A DNA stretch of 64,000 bases from Bog-159 sp049511415 (GTDB taxonomy: Bacteria > Acidobacteriota > Terriglobia > Bryobacterales > Bryobacteraceae). Where the stretch lies: assembly GCA_049511415.1 (NCBI GenBank), contig JBEKYC010000001.1, forward strand, positions 170,531-234,530, given 5' to 3'. Both the position numbers and the translations under genes were made by a program. Position 1 is the stretch's first letter, and each line of letters begins with the position of its first letter. Positions 36,040 through 44,114 of the stretch are shown in pieces. Below the pieces are notes generated by a model. That model saw only the letters and a list, made by a program, of their open reading frames with translations, was not told the origin of the DNA and did no database searches.

Positions 36040-37065
36040 TCAAAACAGCGCCGGATGATCGCCGCGGAAGCGCCGCTCGATCTTGAAATACTCATAAGCC
36101 CCTTCGGTAGCCACGCGCCCCCGCGGCGTGCGATTCAGGAAACCGAGCTGGATCAGGTACGGTTCGTAGACTTCCTCAATGGTATCGGCTTCCTCTGAAA
36201 TGGACGCTGCGATGGTGTTCAACCCTACCGGACCGCCACGATACTTTTCGAGAATGGTCAGCATGATCTTCTGGTCGATTTCATCGAGGCCGAAGCGGTC
36301 CACTTCCGCCAGGTTCAGCGCGGTCTCGGCCACGGCGCGCGTGATGCGGCCGTCGGCGCGCACCTGGGCATAGTCGCGTACGCGGCGCAGCAGGCGATTG
36401 GCGATGCGCGGCGTGCCCCGGCAGCGGCGCGCGATCTCTTCGGCCGCATCGGCCGCCATCTCCACGCTCAGCAGGCGCGCCGACCGCTCCACGATGATCT
36501 TCAAATCGTCCACCGCATACGGATCCAGGCGCAACACCAGGCCGAAGCGGCCGCGCAAAGGGGCGCTGATCAACCCCTGCCGCGTAGTAGCGCCGATCGC
36601 CGTGAAGCGCGGCATGGGCAGCGAATGCGTGCGCGCCCCCGGCCCGGCGCCCACCAGGATATCCACCCGGAAATCCTCCAGCGCCGAGTACAGCATCTCT
36701 TCCACGTCCGGCATCAGGCGATGGATTTCGTCGATGAAAAAGACCTGCCGCGCGCGAATGTTGCTCAGGATGCCGGTAAGGTCGAGCTTCTTTTGCAGCA
36801 CCGGCCCCGATGTGGTGGTGATGGGCACTTCCAATTCTTCCGCGATGATGCAGGCCAATGTGGTTTTGCCCAGTCCGGGCGGACCATACAGCAGCACGTG
36901 GTCCATGGCTTCGCCGCGCAGCCGGGCAGCCTCAATGGCGATGGACAGGTTCTCCTTCAGCTTTTTCTGGCCGGCGAAATCGTCCAGCCGGCGCGGACGC
37001 AGCCCGGCTTCAAACTGCGCGTCTTCGGGTTGCAGTGCGCCGGAAACAAGCTGCCGATCGGGCAT
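36040..37065 (-). CDS. ruvB: Holliday junction branch migration helicase RuvB
   Basis: A 341-residue AAA+ motor that drives branch migration with RuvA during recombination repair. The N-terminal LRPRRLDDFAGQKKLKENL, Walker A GPPGLGKTTLA, Walker B FIDEIHRL, sensor and arginine-finger regions (TRQGLISAPLRGRFG) and the C-terminal winged-helix (QLGFLNRTPRGRVATEGAYEY) are all intact. Length is normal. It follows ruvA by 11 bases. Confidence 0.97.
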   Translation of the reverse strand: MPDRQLVSGALQPEDAQFEAGLRPRRLDDFAGQKKLKENLSIAIEAARLRGEAMDHVLLYGPPGLGKTTLACIIAEELEVPITTTSGPVLQKKLDLTGILSNIRARQVFFIDEIHRLMPDVEEMLYSALEDFRVDILVGAGPGARTHSLPMPRFTAIGATTRQGLISAPLRGRFGLVLRLDPYAVDDLKIIVERSARLLSVEMAADAAEEIARRCRGTPRIANRLLRRVRDYAQVRADGRITRAVAETALNLAEVDRFGLDEIDQKIMLTILEKYRGGPVGLNTIAASISEEADTIEEVYEPYLIQLGFLNRTPRGRVATEGAYEYFKIERRFRGDHPALF

Positions 37066-37076
37066 TCGTTTTCAGC

Positions 37077-37691
37077 TTACCGTACCAGTTCCAAAGCCCG
37101 CCGGAAAAGCGGCTCGAAGTCGGCCTCCGCATCGGACGGCTTGCCGCCGGCGCGCGTCTTGCGCAGCGCGGCTTCCGCGGCCGGTCGGGCACACCCTAGA
37201 TTGAGCAGCGCTGAAAGCACATCCTGTTCGACCGCCGTCAGAGCGGCGCTGGGCACGCCAGGAGACGTGCCCGCCTCTTCGGCCGTGGGAGCCGGCATCT
37301 TGTCGCGCAACTCCAACACCATTCGTTCAGCCGTCTTCTTCCCGACGCCTGGAATCCGCACCAGCTTCTCCACTTCGCCGCGCCGTATGCTGGCGATCAG
37401 ATCCACCGCCGGAATGCCCGACAACACGGCCATCGCCATCTTCGGACCGATGCCGCTTACCGAGATCAGTTTTTCGAACAGCGCCTTCTCGTCCTGCGTC
37501 AGAAAGCCGTAGAGCGCCAGGGCATCCTCGCGCACGTGCGTGTGGATGCGCAGGCGCAGCTCCGCGCCGGCATCCGGCAGGTGGGCGTAGGTCGATACCG
37601 GTATCGTCACGTCATAACCCACGCCGCCTACGTCCACCACCGCCTGGTTCGGATGCTTTTCGATCAGCACCCCGCGCAGCAAAGCAATCAT
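37077..37691 (-). CDS. ruvA: Holliday junction DNA-binding protein RuvA
   Basis: A 204-residue protein that binds four-way junctions and positions RuvB. The start at 37691 gives MIALLRGVLIEKHPNQAVVDVGGVGYDV, the typical OB-fold N-terminus; the longer upstream frame is not real. Helix-hairpin-helix motifs (VSGIGPKMAMAVLSG and IPGVGKKTAERMVLEL) and the C-terminal RuvB-contact domain (LSALLNLGCARPAAEAAL) are present. A TACAAT element lies only eight bases before the ATG, suggesting a very short leader. Confidence 0.96.
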   Translation of the reverse strand: MIALLRGVLIEKHPNQAVVDVGGVGYDVTIPVSTYAHLPDAGAELRLRIHTHVREDALALYGFLTQDEKALFEKLISVSGIGPKMAMAVLSGIPAVDLIASIRRGEVEKLVRIPGVGKKTAERMVLELRDKMPAPTAEEAGTSPGVPSAALTAVEQDVLSALLNLGCARPAAEAALRKTRAGGKPSDAEADFEPLFRRALELVR

Positions 37692-37731
37692 AACCCTGTA
37701 TTGTAAGCCGTTACCCCGGACTTCCGAGCCA

Positions 37732-37760
37732 TTGAATCCGGCCGCGGGTGGGACTACTAT
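37732..37760 (+). promoter_or_regulatory. promoter of the IPT/TIG-domain gene
   Basis: TTGAAT (37732-37737), a 17-base spacer and TACTAT (37755-37760) sit 20 bases before the ATG of the downstream gene, in the gap after divergent ruvA. Confidence 0.6.
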
Positions 37761-37779
37761 ATGACTGGAAGGTATTGAG

Positions 37780-38145
37780 ATGAGATTATCCTTATTGCTT
37801 TTACTTGGCGCCGTGGCTTTGGCGCCGGTTTTCTCCCAGTCCGACACTACGCCCATGATGAGCACCGTATCGCCCGAGTCGGGGAGGATTGGCGATGTCC
37901 TGGTGGTGCAAGGCACCAACCTGGGGCAGGATCTGGTGGCAGCCGTCTTTCTTACCGATAGCACGGGCGATACAAAGGTCGCCATCATCGCGCAGACATC
38001 CACCTCGATCCGGTTCAAGATTCCGCCCGAAGCCAAGGCCGGCCGTTACGCGTTAATGGTCCTGACCAAGGGCGCGAATGGACGATATTTCGAAGAACCG
38101 GTTAAGTTGACCGTCGAACCGTTGCCGGTCCGTCCGGAGACTTAG
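37780..38145 (+). CDS. exported protein with one IPT/TIG domain
   Basis: A 121-residue protein with a signal peptide (MRLSLLLLLGAVALAPVFSQ). Residues about 28-110 are one Ig-like IPT/TIG domain: STVSPESGRIGDVLVVQGTNL, SIRFKIPPEAKAGRYALMVLTKGANG and a last strand VKLTVEPLP. It is a secreted or periplasmic single-domain protein of unknown partner. It has its own promoter and converges on the VOC gene, their ends overlapping by four bases. Confidence 0.75.
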   Translation: MRLSLLLLLGAVALAPVFSQSDTTPMMSTVSPESGRIGDVLVVQGTNLGQDLVAAVFLTDSTGDTKVAIIAQTSTSIRFKIPPEAKAGRYALMVLTKGANGRYFEEPVKLTVEPLPVRPET

Positions 38146-38648
38146 ACTGCTCCTGGCGGAACGAATTCGTCCACCGTCTCCAACGGAAACCCGAGCAACT
38201 CCGCGATCTGTGCGCGCGGCATCCCGCCGGCCACCAACCGGCGGGCCGTGGCCGCATGCGTTTCGCCGATATCGATAACGTGGCCGTCAGGATCGTACAT
38301 GCGAAAGGTCCGCTGTCTCCATGGCAGTTCGCGCAGGGGATGCGCGAATCTGGAGCCGGCCGCTACAGCGCGTGCATACAGAGCGTCCACGTCCTCCACT
38401 TCAAAGGCGTTTTCCCAGACCGGACGCTCCGGCCCCCGCCACGCCGGATCCGGCGCGCCGAAGATCGAGAAGTAGGTGTCCGCCGCCTCCCAGACCGACA
38501 AGCCGGCTGTGTACGCCACCGCGATCGACCGTCCGTCGCGGTTCATCAACCGGCCGGGTTCCAACCCCAGAACTCCCTCGTAGAACTGGCGCGCGCGGTC
38601 CAGATTGCCGACATAGGCCGCCGGCCCCTTGAATTGAATTGTCTGCAT
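38142..38648 (-). CDS. VOC-family (glyoxalase-like) protein with C-terminal helical tail
   Basis: A 168-residue protein. Residues 1-130 form the VOC fold: IQFKGPAAYVGNLDRARQFYEGVLGL at the start, NAFEVEDVDALYARAVAAGS and TFRMYDPDGHVIDIGE at the end, with the usual Glu metal ligand. A tail of about 35 residues (THAATARRLVAGGMPRAQIAELLGFPLETVDEF) looks like a helix-turn-helix and is not part of the usual fold. The reaction is unknown. It is divergent from a MarR gene with an operator-like palindrome between. Confidence 0.82.
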   Translation of the reverse strand: MQTIQFKGPAAYVGNLDRARQFYEGVLGLEPGRLMNRDGRSIAVAYTAGLSVWEAADTYFSIFGAPDPAWRGPERPVWENAFEVEDVDALYARAVAAGSRFAHPLRELPWRQRTFRMYDPDGHVIDIGETHAATARRLVAGGMPRAQIAELLGFPLETVDEFVPPGAV

Positions 38649-38666
38649 TTCCGTAGCTTAGCATTA

Positions 38667-38682
38667 TGACAGTAAGCTGTCA
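38667..38682. promoter_or_regulatory. operator-like inverted repeat between the VOC and MarR genes
   Basis: TGACAG-TAAG-CTGTCA is a perfect six-base inverted repeat. It overlaps a TTGACA (-35-like, minus strand, 38683-38678) for the VOC gene, and a further TGACA lies at 38686-38690. The place, between divergent regulator and enzyme genes, fits a binding site for the MarR protein. Confidence 0.6.
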
Positions 38683-38709
38683 ATATGACATACCGATGCC
38701 AAATATGCA

Positions 38710-39153
38710 ATGATTCCCATCATGGCTGCTGAAGATCTGATTCCCCTGCTGGTCGCGGACGTCTATGAGTTAGCGGGATCGTTTCGCCGGCTGGGCGATG
38801 CCATTGCCGGCACGGTGGGACAATCGCAGGCACGCTGGCAGGTCCTCAGCGCCGTATCCGGCGGCGGCAAAACCGTGCCGCGGATAGCCCGGCGCTTGGG
38901 ACTCGCCCGCCAGAGCGTGCAACGGGTGGCGGATCTCTTGGTTGGCGACGGCCTATGCGATTATCTTCCGAATCCCGATCATAAGCGGTCGCCCCTGGTG
39001 CGGCTCACGATCAAGGGCGAAACACAGCTTCGCAAGCTCTCCGCGGCCGCGGACCACAGGCATCGGGAGCTTGCGCAAAAGGTGCGCGCGAAAGATCTGG
39101 CCGTCACGCACCGCGTCCTGCGCGTCATCCGCGATGCCCTGGACGAGGGATAG
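38710..39153 (+). CDS. MarR-family transcriptional regulator
   Basis: A 147-residue dimeric winged-helix regulator. The N-terminal dimer helix (LLVADVYELAGSFRRLGDAI) is followed by QARWQVLSAVSGGGKTVPRIARRLGLARQSVQRVADLLV, which is the HTH with recognition helix, then the wing (DHKRSPLVRLTIKG) and a C-terminal helix. The ATG at 38710 is used; the ATG at 38722 is also possible. It probably represses the divergent VOC gene and itself through the palindrome at 38667-38682; ligand unknown. Confidence 0.87.
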   Translation: MIPIMAAEDLIPLLVADVYELAGSFRRLGDAIAGTVGQSQARWQVLSAVSGGGKTVPRIARRLGLARQSVQRVADLLVGDGLCDYLPNPDHKRSPLVRLTIKGETQLRKLSAAADHRHRELAQKVRAKDLAVTHRVLRVIRDALDEG

Positions 39154-39167
39154 AGGTTAAACCGCCG

Positions 39168-39195
39168 TTACCAACTTTTCATTTACCAACTTTTC
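39168..39195 (+). repeat. direct repeat before the PadR gene
   Basis: TTACCAACTTTTC occurs at 39168-39180 and again at 39183-39195, two bases apart, just before a TTGACA element (39198-39203) that lies 37 bases before the PadR start. Repeats of 15-base period at such a place may be a regulator site, but this is inference. Confidence 0.5.
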
Positions 39196-39240
39196 CGTTG
39201 ACAGACTGGTCGAATCGTGGGAGACTTCCTATAGACAACT

Positions 39241-39579
39241 ATGGAAAAGAAGGACATCCTGCAAGGCAGCCTGGCCCTCCTGGTCCTTAAGAGCCTGCAG
39301 TACGGTCCCATGCACGGCTGGGACATCACTCTACACATCCAAAAAATCTCCCGCGACGTCCTGCGCGTGGAAGAGGGTTCGCTCTACCCCGCCCTGCACC
39401 GCATGGAACAGGCAGGCTGGATCTCTTCGGAATGGGGCGTCTCGCAGAATAAACGCCGCGCCCGCTATTACCAGCTCACGGCCGCCGGCCATAAGGAACT
39501 GGAGGCCGCGGAGACCAGTTGGCGCGAAGTGACCAAAGCCGTTGGAAAGGTGCTGGCGTTCGCCGGCCGAAAAGGGTAA
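39241..39579 (+). CDS. PadR-family transcriptional regulator
   Basis: A 112-residue winged-helix repressor: ILQGSLALLVLKSLQYGPMHGWDITLHI at the start, VEEGSLYPALHRMEQAGWISSEW (recognition helix and wing) and a short C-terminal dimer helix. In acidobacteria, such genes stand directly before duplicated MacB-like permeases, as here (six bases between). The regulator likely controls the unit that contains itself. A direct repeat lies in its upstream region. Confidence 0.92.
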   Translation: MEKKDILQGSLALLVLKSLQYGPMHGWDITLHIQKISRDVLRVEEGSLYPALHRMEQAGWISSEWGVSQNKRRARYYQLTAAGHKELEAAETSWREVTKAVGKVLAFAGRKG

Positions 39580-39585
39580 CTCGAA

Positions 39586-42351
39586 ATGGGATGGATACGC
39601 CGAGCCCGCGCCCAGTTTCGCCGCGATGCACTCTCGGCGGAAGCGCGGGAAGAACTCCAGTTTCACCTCGCCATGCGCGAAGAACTGAATGCGGCCGAGG
39701 GCATGCCGCCCGATGAGGCCCACGCGCAGGCCCAGCGCCGCTTCGGCAACGCCACGGCATTGCAGGAAAGCATGCGCGAGGCCGATCTGCTCACTTTCGT
39801 CGAAAGCGTCGCGCGCGACCTGCGCTTCGCCGCCCGCATGCTCGCCAAACATCCCGGGTTCACGGCGCTGGCGGTGGTCGCGCTCTCAGCCGGCATCGGC
39901 GTCAACACGGCGGTCTTCACGGCTTACAAAGCTTTCCTGTTGCGGCCGCTCGATGGCGCGCGCCCCGAAGAGTTGTTCAACATCTATCACAGCCGGCCGG
40001 AACACTCCTTCGATCCGGTCTTCAGTTATGCGGATTTCGAAGGCCTGCGAGATAACAGCCGTTCGTTCAGCGGAGTCCTGGCCGTTACCGGCGACGAATT
40101 CACCGTGACCGAAGCAGGCGCCGCTCCCGACGCCGCTCCCTCGTTGGGCAGTTCGCTGATTGCCGCCCTGGGCTTCCGGCTGCCCACTCTGATGCCCGGC
40201 CGCGCCGAATATATAAAGACCGCTCTGGTGTCGGAGAACTTCTTCTCGGTGCTCGATGTAGGCGCTGTCCGCGGCCGCGTCTTCCTGCACCGGGACGCCC
40301 AGGATCTCGATCGCCGCCCCCAATTTCTCATCAGCGAAAACTACTGGGAACGGCGCTTCGGCCGGGCGCCGTCAATTCTCGGCCGCACCCTGAAAGTGAA
40401 CGGTGTGGCGTTCACCGTGATCGGCGTCACGCCGCGTGATTTCATGGGCACGTTCACCACCGAGGTGCCCGATTTCTGGATGCCGCTGCGCCTGGAACCC
40501 CTGGTCCACCGCGGTTCGGATCTGCTCACCAATCGGGAGAGCCCTTGCTGCACCGTCATCGGGCGGCTCGCGCCGGGCGTGACTCCCGCCCAGGCGCAGG
40601 CGGAAACAGACGCTCTGGCAAATCGCCTGCGCATCTTGCACGCTCCCGGCGCCGAAGGCAGCCGGGCGCTCACCATCCTAGTGGCGCCCGGATCACCCTT
40701 CCAGCGGCCGGAACCAGACCCCAAGCTGAAGCTGGTCGTCGCTGTCACGCTGGGCGCTGTCGGTCTGGTCCTCCTGATCGCGTGTGCCAACGTGGCGGGA
40801 ATGCAACTGGCTCGGTCGGCGGCCCGGCAGAGGGAGATTGGTGTGCGGCTTTCCTTGGGGGCCAGCCGCGCCCGGCTGGTCCGGCAGTTGTTGACCGAAA
40901 GCGCGCTCCTCGGCGTGATCGCCGGTAGTCTGGCGATGCTCCTCTCCTATTGGACCTTGCGCCTGCTCGTCGTACAGTTCAGCTCCGCCATGCCGCTCCA
41001 ATGGGGAACCTTCGCCTTGCATATCCATCCCGATCGCGGCGTTTTCGCGTACGTGTTCCTCCTCTCGCTCGCCGCCAGCATTCTGTTTGGGCTGGCGCCT
41101 GCCCTGGAATCCTCCCGGCCCGATCTGACCTCCGCCCTGAAAGAGGAGGGCGCGCGCTTTGCCCTCCGGCTGGGCAACCGCCGCCTGCGAAACATGCTGA
41201 TGGCCTTTCAGGCCGGTATTTGCCTGTTCCTGCTGGTGATCGCGGGCCTGCTGATTCACAGCTCCAGCCGGGCGCGCGACCTCGAAACAGGCTACGAGGC
41301 CAGGCGTGTGTTGGAGCTAGATTTCAGTTTCCCAGCCGCATTCGACTATAACCATGCCAAACAGATCGCCGAGATCCATCAGATTCGTGAGAAGTTGCTG
41401 TCACTGCCGGGAATCGCCGGGGTTACATTCGGCCGTTCGCCGGACGCTGGCGGGCTGCGTGCCGCGAAGGCGGCAGCCGCCCACACCCTGCTCTACACAT
41501 TCGTTCTGCCGAATTACTTCGCAACCCTGGACATTCCCCTGGTCTCGGGCCGCGCCTTCGATGCTGGCGCAAGGGAAAGCCGTACCGTGGTTCTGAGCGA
41601 ATCCGCGGCGCGCACGCTTTGGCCGGGCGCGGACCCCATCGGACGGACCGTCACTCTCGATATCTCAGGCGAGTTTCAAGTCGAAGGCGAACTCAAGCCT
41701 GAAAGCCAACCTTATGTGGTGGTCGGCGTCGCCCGGGATACGCGTGGAATCCTGCTGGATGGCTCCGACTCCGCCAAAGCTTATCTGCCGCTGCCCGCCG
41801 ACCGCCTGGACAAAATGCCCGTTTTGGTTCGTGCGCGTGCCAATCCGCTACCGCTGGTGCATGCAATCGGCGCAGCCATACACGCCGTGGATCCGATTCT
41901 CAACGTCGACGCCATCACACTCGCAGACGCGCTCAGCATCAGTCCGCGGTTCGTGGTTGCCCGGTGCTCCGGACTCTTCGCCACCGTGATCGGCCTGCTG
42001 GGCCTGTTGCTGGCTTCCGCCGGCATCTATGGCAGCGTCAGTTACGCCGTCGTCCGCCGGACCCGCGAATTCGGCATCCGCGTGGCCCTGGGTGCGGACA
42101 AATCCGACGTATTCCGCCTGGCGCTCAGCGAAACCGCTCGCCCGGTCCTCATCGGCTTGCTCGGAGGCCTGATCGCGGCTGCCTCTGCCGCCCAATTCTT
42201 GCGCGCTATTCTCGCTGGAGTGAGCACCCTCGACCCGCTCGCGTTCCTGGGCGTCTCGGTGTTCTTCCTCGGCATCGCGCTGCTGGCCGCATTTGTCCCG
42301 GCCCGCCGCGCCCTGCGCATCGATCCCATGACCGCCCTGCGGTGCGACTGA
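39586..42351 (+). CDS. acidobacterial duplicated orphan permease (MacB/FtsX type)
   Basis: A 921-residue membrane protein. A cytoplasmic N-terminal piece with REELQFHLAMREELNAAEGM (about 20-80) is followed by the first membrane helix (FTALAVVALSAGIGVNTAVF), a MacB periplasmic core, three helices with the FtsX signature (SAARQREIGVRLSLGASRARLVRQLLTESALL), a second helix and periplasmic core (from about 530), and a second FtsX module at the end (VRRTREFGIRVALGADKSDVF, LRIDPMTALR). This doubled single-chain permease, without ATPase next to it, is the ADOP family. The substrate and its ATPase partner are unknown. It is directly downstream of PadR. Confidence 0.9.
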   Translation: MGWIRRARAQFRRDALSAEAREELQFHLAMREELNAAEGMPPDEAHAQAQRRFGNATALQESMREADLLTFVESVARDLRFAARMLAKHPGFTALAVVALSAGIGVNTAVFTAYKAFLLRPLDGARPEELFNIYHSRPEHSFDPVFSYADFEGLRDNSRSFSGVLAVTGDEFTVTEAGAAPDAAPSLGSSLIAALGFRLPTLMPGRAEYIKTALVSENFFSVLDVGAVRGRVFLHRDAQDLDRRPQFLISENYWERRFGRAPSILGRTLKVNGVAFTVIGVTPRDFMGTFTTEVPDFWMPLRLEPLVHRGSDLLTNRESPCCTVIGRLAPGVTPAQAQAETDALANRLRILHAPGAEGSRALTILVAPGSPFQRPEPDPKLKLVVAVTLGAVGLVLLIACANVAGMQLARSAARQREIGVRLSLGASRARLVRQLLTESALLGVIAGSLAMLLSYWTLRLLVVQFSSAMPLQWGTFALHIHPDRGVFAYVFLLSLAASILFGLAPALESSRPDLTSALKEEGARFALRLGNRRLRNMLMAFQAGICLFLLVIAGLLIHSSSRARDLETGYEARRVLELDFSFPAAFDYNHAKQIAEIHQIREKLLSLPGIAGVTFGRSPDAGGLRAAKAAAAHTLLYTFVLPNYFATLDIPLVSGRAFDAGARESRTVVLSESAARTLWPGADPIGRTVTLDISGEFQVEGELKPESQPYVVVGVARDTRGILLDGSDSAKAYLPLPADRLDKMPVLVRARANPLPLVHAIGAAIHAVDPILNVDAITLADALSISPRFVVARCSGLFATVIGLLGLLLASAGIYGSVSYAVVRRTREFGIRVALGADKSDVFRLALSETARPVLIGLLGGLIAAASAAQFLRAILAGVSTLDPLAFLGVSVFFLGIALLAAFVPARRALRIDPMTALRCD

Positions 42352-42385
42352 ACCCGCGCCCCGAATCGGCTACAATCGTACACCG

Positions 42386-42811
42386 ATGGCCAAACGCCTC
42401 CCCGACGACACCTTCCCCGCACCGAAGCCGCGCAAAAAAGTCCCATACGAATTCGTGCTCGACGCGCTGGCCGCCCTCTCGCCCAGAACCAACCCCATGT
42501 TCGGCTGCCTGGCAATCTACGTCGGCGAAAAGATCGTGCTCATCCTGCGCGATAAATCGGAGCCATCGCCCGACAACGGCGTATGGCTGGCGACCACCCA
42601 TGAACACCACCAGAGCCTGCGCCGCGAGTTCCCGCACATGCGATCCATCGGAGTCTTTGGGAAAGCAATCACGGGATGGCAGGTGCTGCCGGCCGATGCG
42701 CCGGATTTCGAAGAAGCCGCGCTGCGGGCCTGCGAACTCGTAGTCGCCCGCGACCCCCGCATCGGCAAAGTCCCCGGAGCGCGCCAGACTCGGAAGAAGC
42801 GCGTGATATAA
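42386..42811 (+). CDS. small cytoplasmic protein of unknown family, perhaps TfoX-like
   Basis: A 141-residue protein without signal or membrane segments. Basic at both ends (KPRKKVP and QTRKKRV), with a central alpha/beta core: YEFVLDALAALSPRTNPMFGCLAIYVGEKIVLILRDK, GVWLATTHEHHQSLRREFP and WQVLPADAPDFEEAALRACEL. The MFGxxxIYVxEK strand recalls the TfoX N-terminal/YjbR-like fold, but I am not sure. A TACAAT element ends only ten bases before the ATG, so the message may have almost no leader. Confidence 0.65.
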   Translation: MAKRLPDDTFPAPKPRKKVPYEFVLDALAALSPRTNPMFGCLAIYVGEKIVLILRDKSEPSPDNGVWLATTHEHHQSLRREFPHMRSIGVFGKAITGWQVLPADAPDFEEAALRACELVVARDPRIGKVPGARQTRKKRVI

Positions 42812-42834
42812 TCGCGCCAACCAGGAGGCCATCT

Positions 42835-44040
42835 ATGAAGCACAAGCCTGCGCTGCGACTGTGGTTTTTCCTGCTTGCATCGTTCGCCGCGTTTGCCGCG
42901 TTGGCAGCCGCACAACCGGTAACCCCGGCGAGTGGCGGCACGGCACAAACGGCTTTTATTGGGCTGACCATTTGGCCTATGTTTCACCGCAGTGCCACGC
43001 ATACCGGTTACAATCCCGCCGAAGATACGCTGAACCCCGGCAATGTGGGCGGTCTCACGGTGCGATGGAAAGCCCATACCGGGCCGGTCACGCAAGCCTC
43101 GCCGATCGTGGCCAATGGGGTGGTGTACATTGGATCGTCCAATCACAATCTCTACGCCTTCCATGCATCTACCGGCCACGCGCTCTGGACCGCTACCACC
43201 GGCGGCATCCTCACTTCCCCGGCGTGGTCGGACGGCGTGGTCTATGTGGCCTCCGGTGATTACAATCTTTATGCCTACAATGCCGCCAGCGGGCAGCCCG
43301 TCTGGACGACTTCGCTGGGCGGCGTCGGAGCTTCGCCCACCATCGCCAACGGCGCCATTTACATCGGGGCGAGTGTCGTCCAGGCCGGTGGCGATAACTA
43401 CATGTATTCGGTAGACCCGGCCACCGGCCAAGTGCTCTGGACCGCGGGACCCTTCGGCTTTGCCACCCCGAATTATGCTCTTTCCGCGGCCGTCGATAAC
43501 GACAATCTTTATTTCAGTTTCTACAATCTGTTCCTATGGTTGTTTAACGTGGATGGCGCCGGGGAGTTGGCCGAAAGTATAAGCTGCACCTCCTCGCCGG
43601 CCGTAGCGGACGGACTGGTCTATGTGGGTTGGGGCGGCTCGCTTGCCGCCCTCAACGCTTCCGCTTTTGGAATCACATGGTCCGCGGGGACCTCCGGGAC
43701 GATCTTCTCTTCGCCCGCGGTCGCGAATGGGATCGTTTACGTCGGATCGGACGACGATCACCTGTACGCTTTAAATGCCGCTACCGGTGCGCAGATCTGG
43801 AGCGCTGCCACCTCCGGCCCGGTCGGCTCATCGCCGGCGGTAGCCAACGGAGTTGTCTACGTCGGATCGGATGATGGCAGCCTCTATGCCTTCGATGCCT
43901 TGAGCGGTGCGCAGCTTTGGAGCGGCGCGACCGCCGCGCCGGTCGAATCTTCACCGGCGGTCGTCGATGGGATCGTGTACGTCGGGTCGGAGGATGGCTA
44001 CCTGTACGCCTTCGGTCTGCCGACCGCCGCGCCTCGCTAG
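42835..44040 (+). CDS. exported PQQ-like beta-propeller protein
   Basis: About 401 residues from the ATG at 42835, which has AGGAGG upstream and gives a signal peptide (LRLWFFLLASFAAFAALAAA). After WPMFHRSATHTGYNP come about seven to eight blades of the type ANGVVYIGSSNHNLYAFHASTG followed by ALWTATTGG, ending VYVGSEDGYLYAFGLP. These are tryptophan-docking repeats, as in BamB and PQQ enzymes. The very even units (VGSDDDHLYALNAATG, VGSDDGSLYAFDALSG) suggest a scaffold or binding protein rather than an enzyme; no catalytic Asp or heme motif is visible. A terminator follows. Confidence 0.85.
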   Translation: MKHKPALRLWFFLLASFAAFAALAAAQPVTPASGGTAQTAFIGLTIWPMFHRSATHTGYNPAEDTLNPGNVGGLTVRWKAHTGPVTQASPIVANGVVYIGSSNHNLYAFHASTGHALWTATTGGILTSPAWSDGVVYVASGDYNLYAYNAASGQPVWTTSLGGVGASPTIANGAIYIGASVVQAGGDNYMYSVDPATGQVLWTAGPFGFATPNYALSAAVDNDNLYFSFYNLFLWLFNVDGAGELAESISCTSSPAVADGLVYVGWGGSLAALNASAFGITWSAGTSGTIFSSPAVANGIVYVGSDDDHLYALNAATGAQIWSAATSGPVGSSPAVANGVVYVGSDDGSLYAFDALSGAQLWSGATAAPVESSPAVVDGIVYVGSEDGYLYAFGLPTAAPR

Positions 44041-44047
44041 CGGGTCA

Positions 44048-44070
44048 GCCTGCCCGCGGGGCAGGCCTTT
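44048..44070 (+). terminator. hairpin terminator after the PQQ-propeller gene
   Basis: GCCTGCCC pairs perfectly with GGGCAGGC around a three-base loop (44048-44066), followed by a short CTTT. It lies eight bases after the stop codon. The T tract is short, so termination may be partial. Confidence 0.6.
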
Positions 44071-44114
44071 CCACGGCACAAACCGCGCTACAATATCCCT
44101 AGCCACTTGCAACT

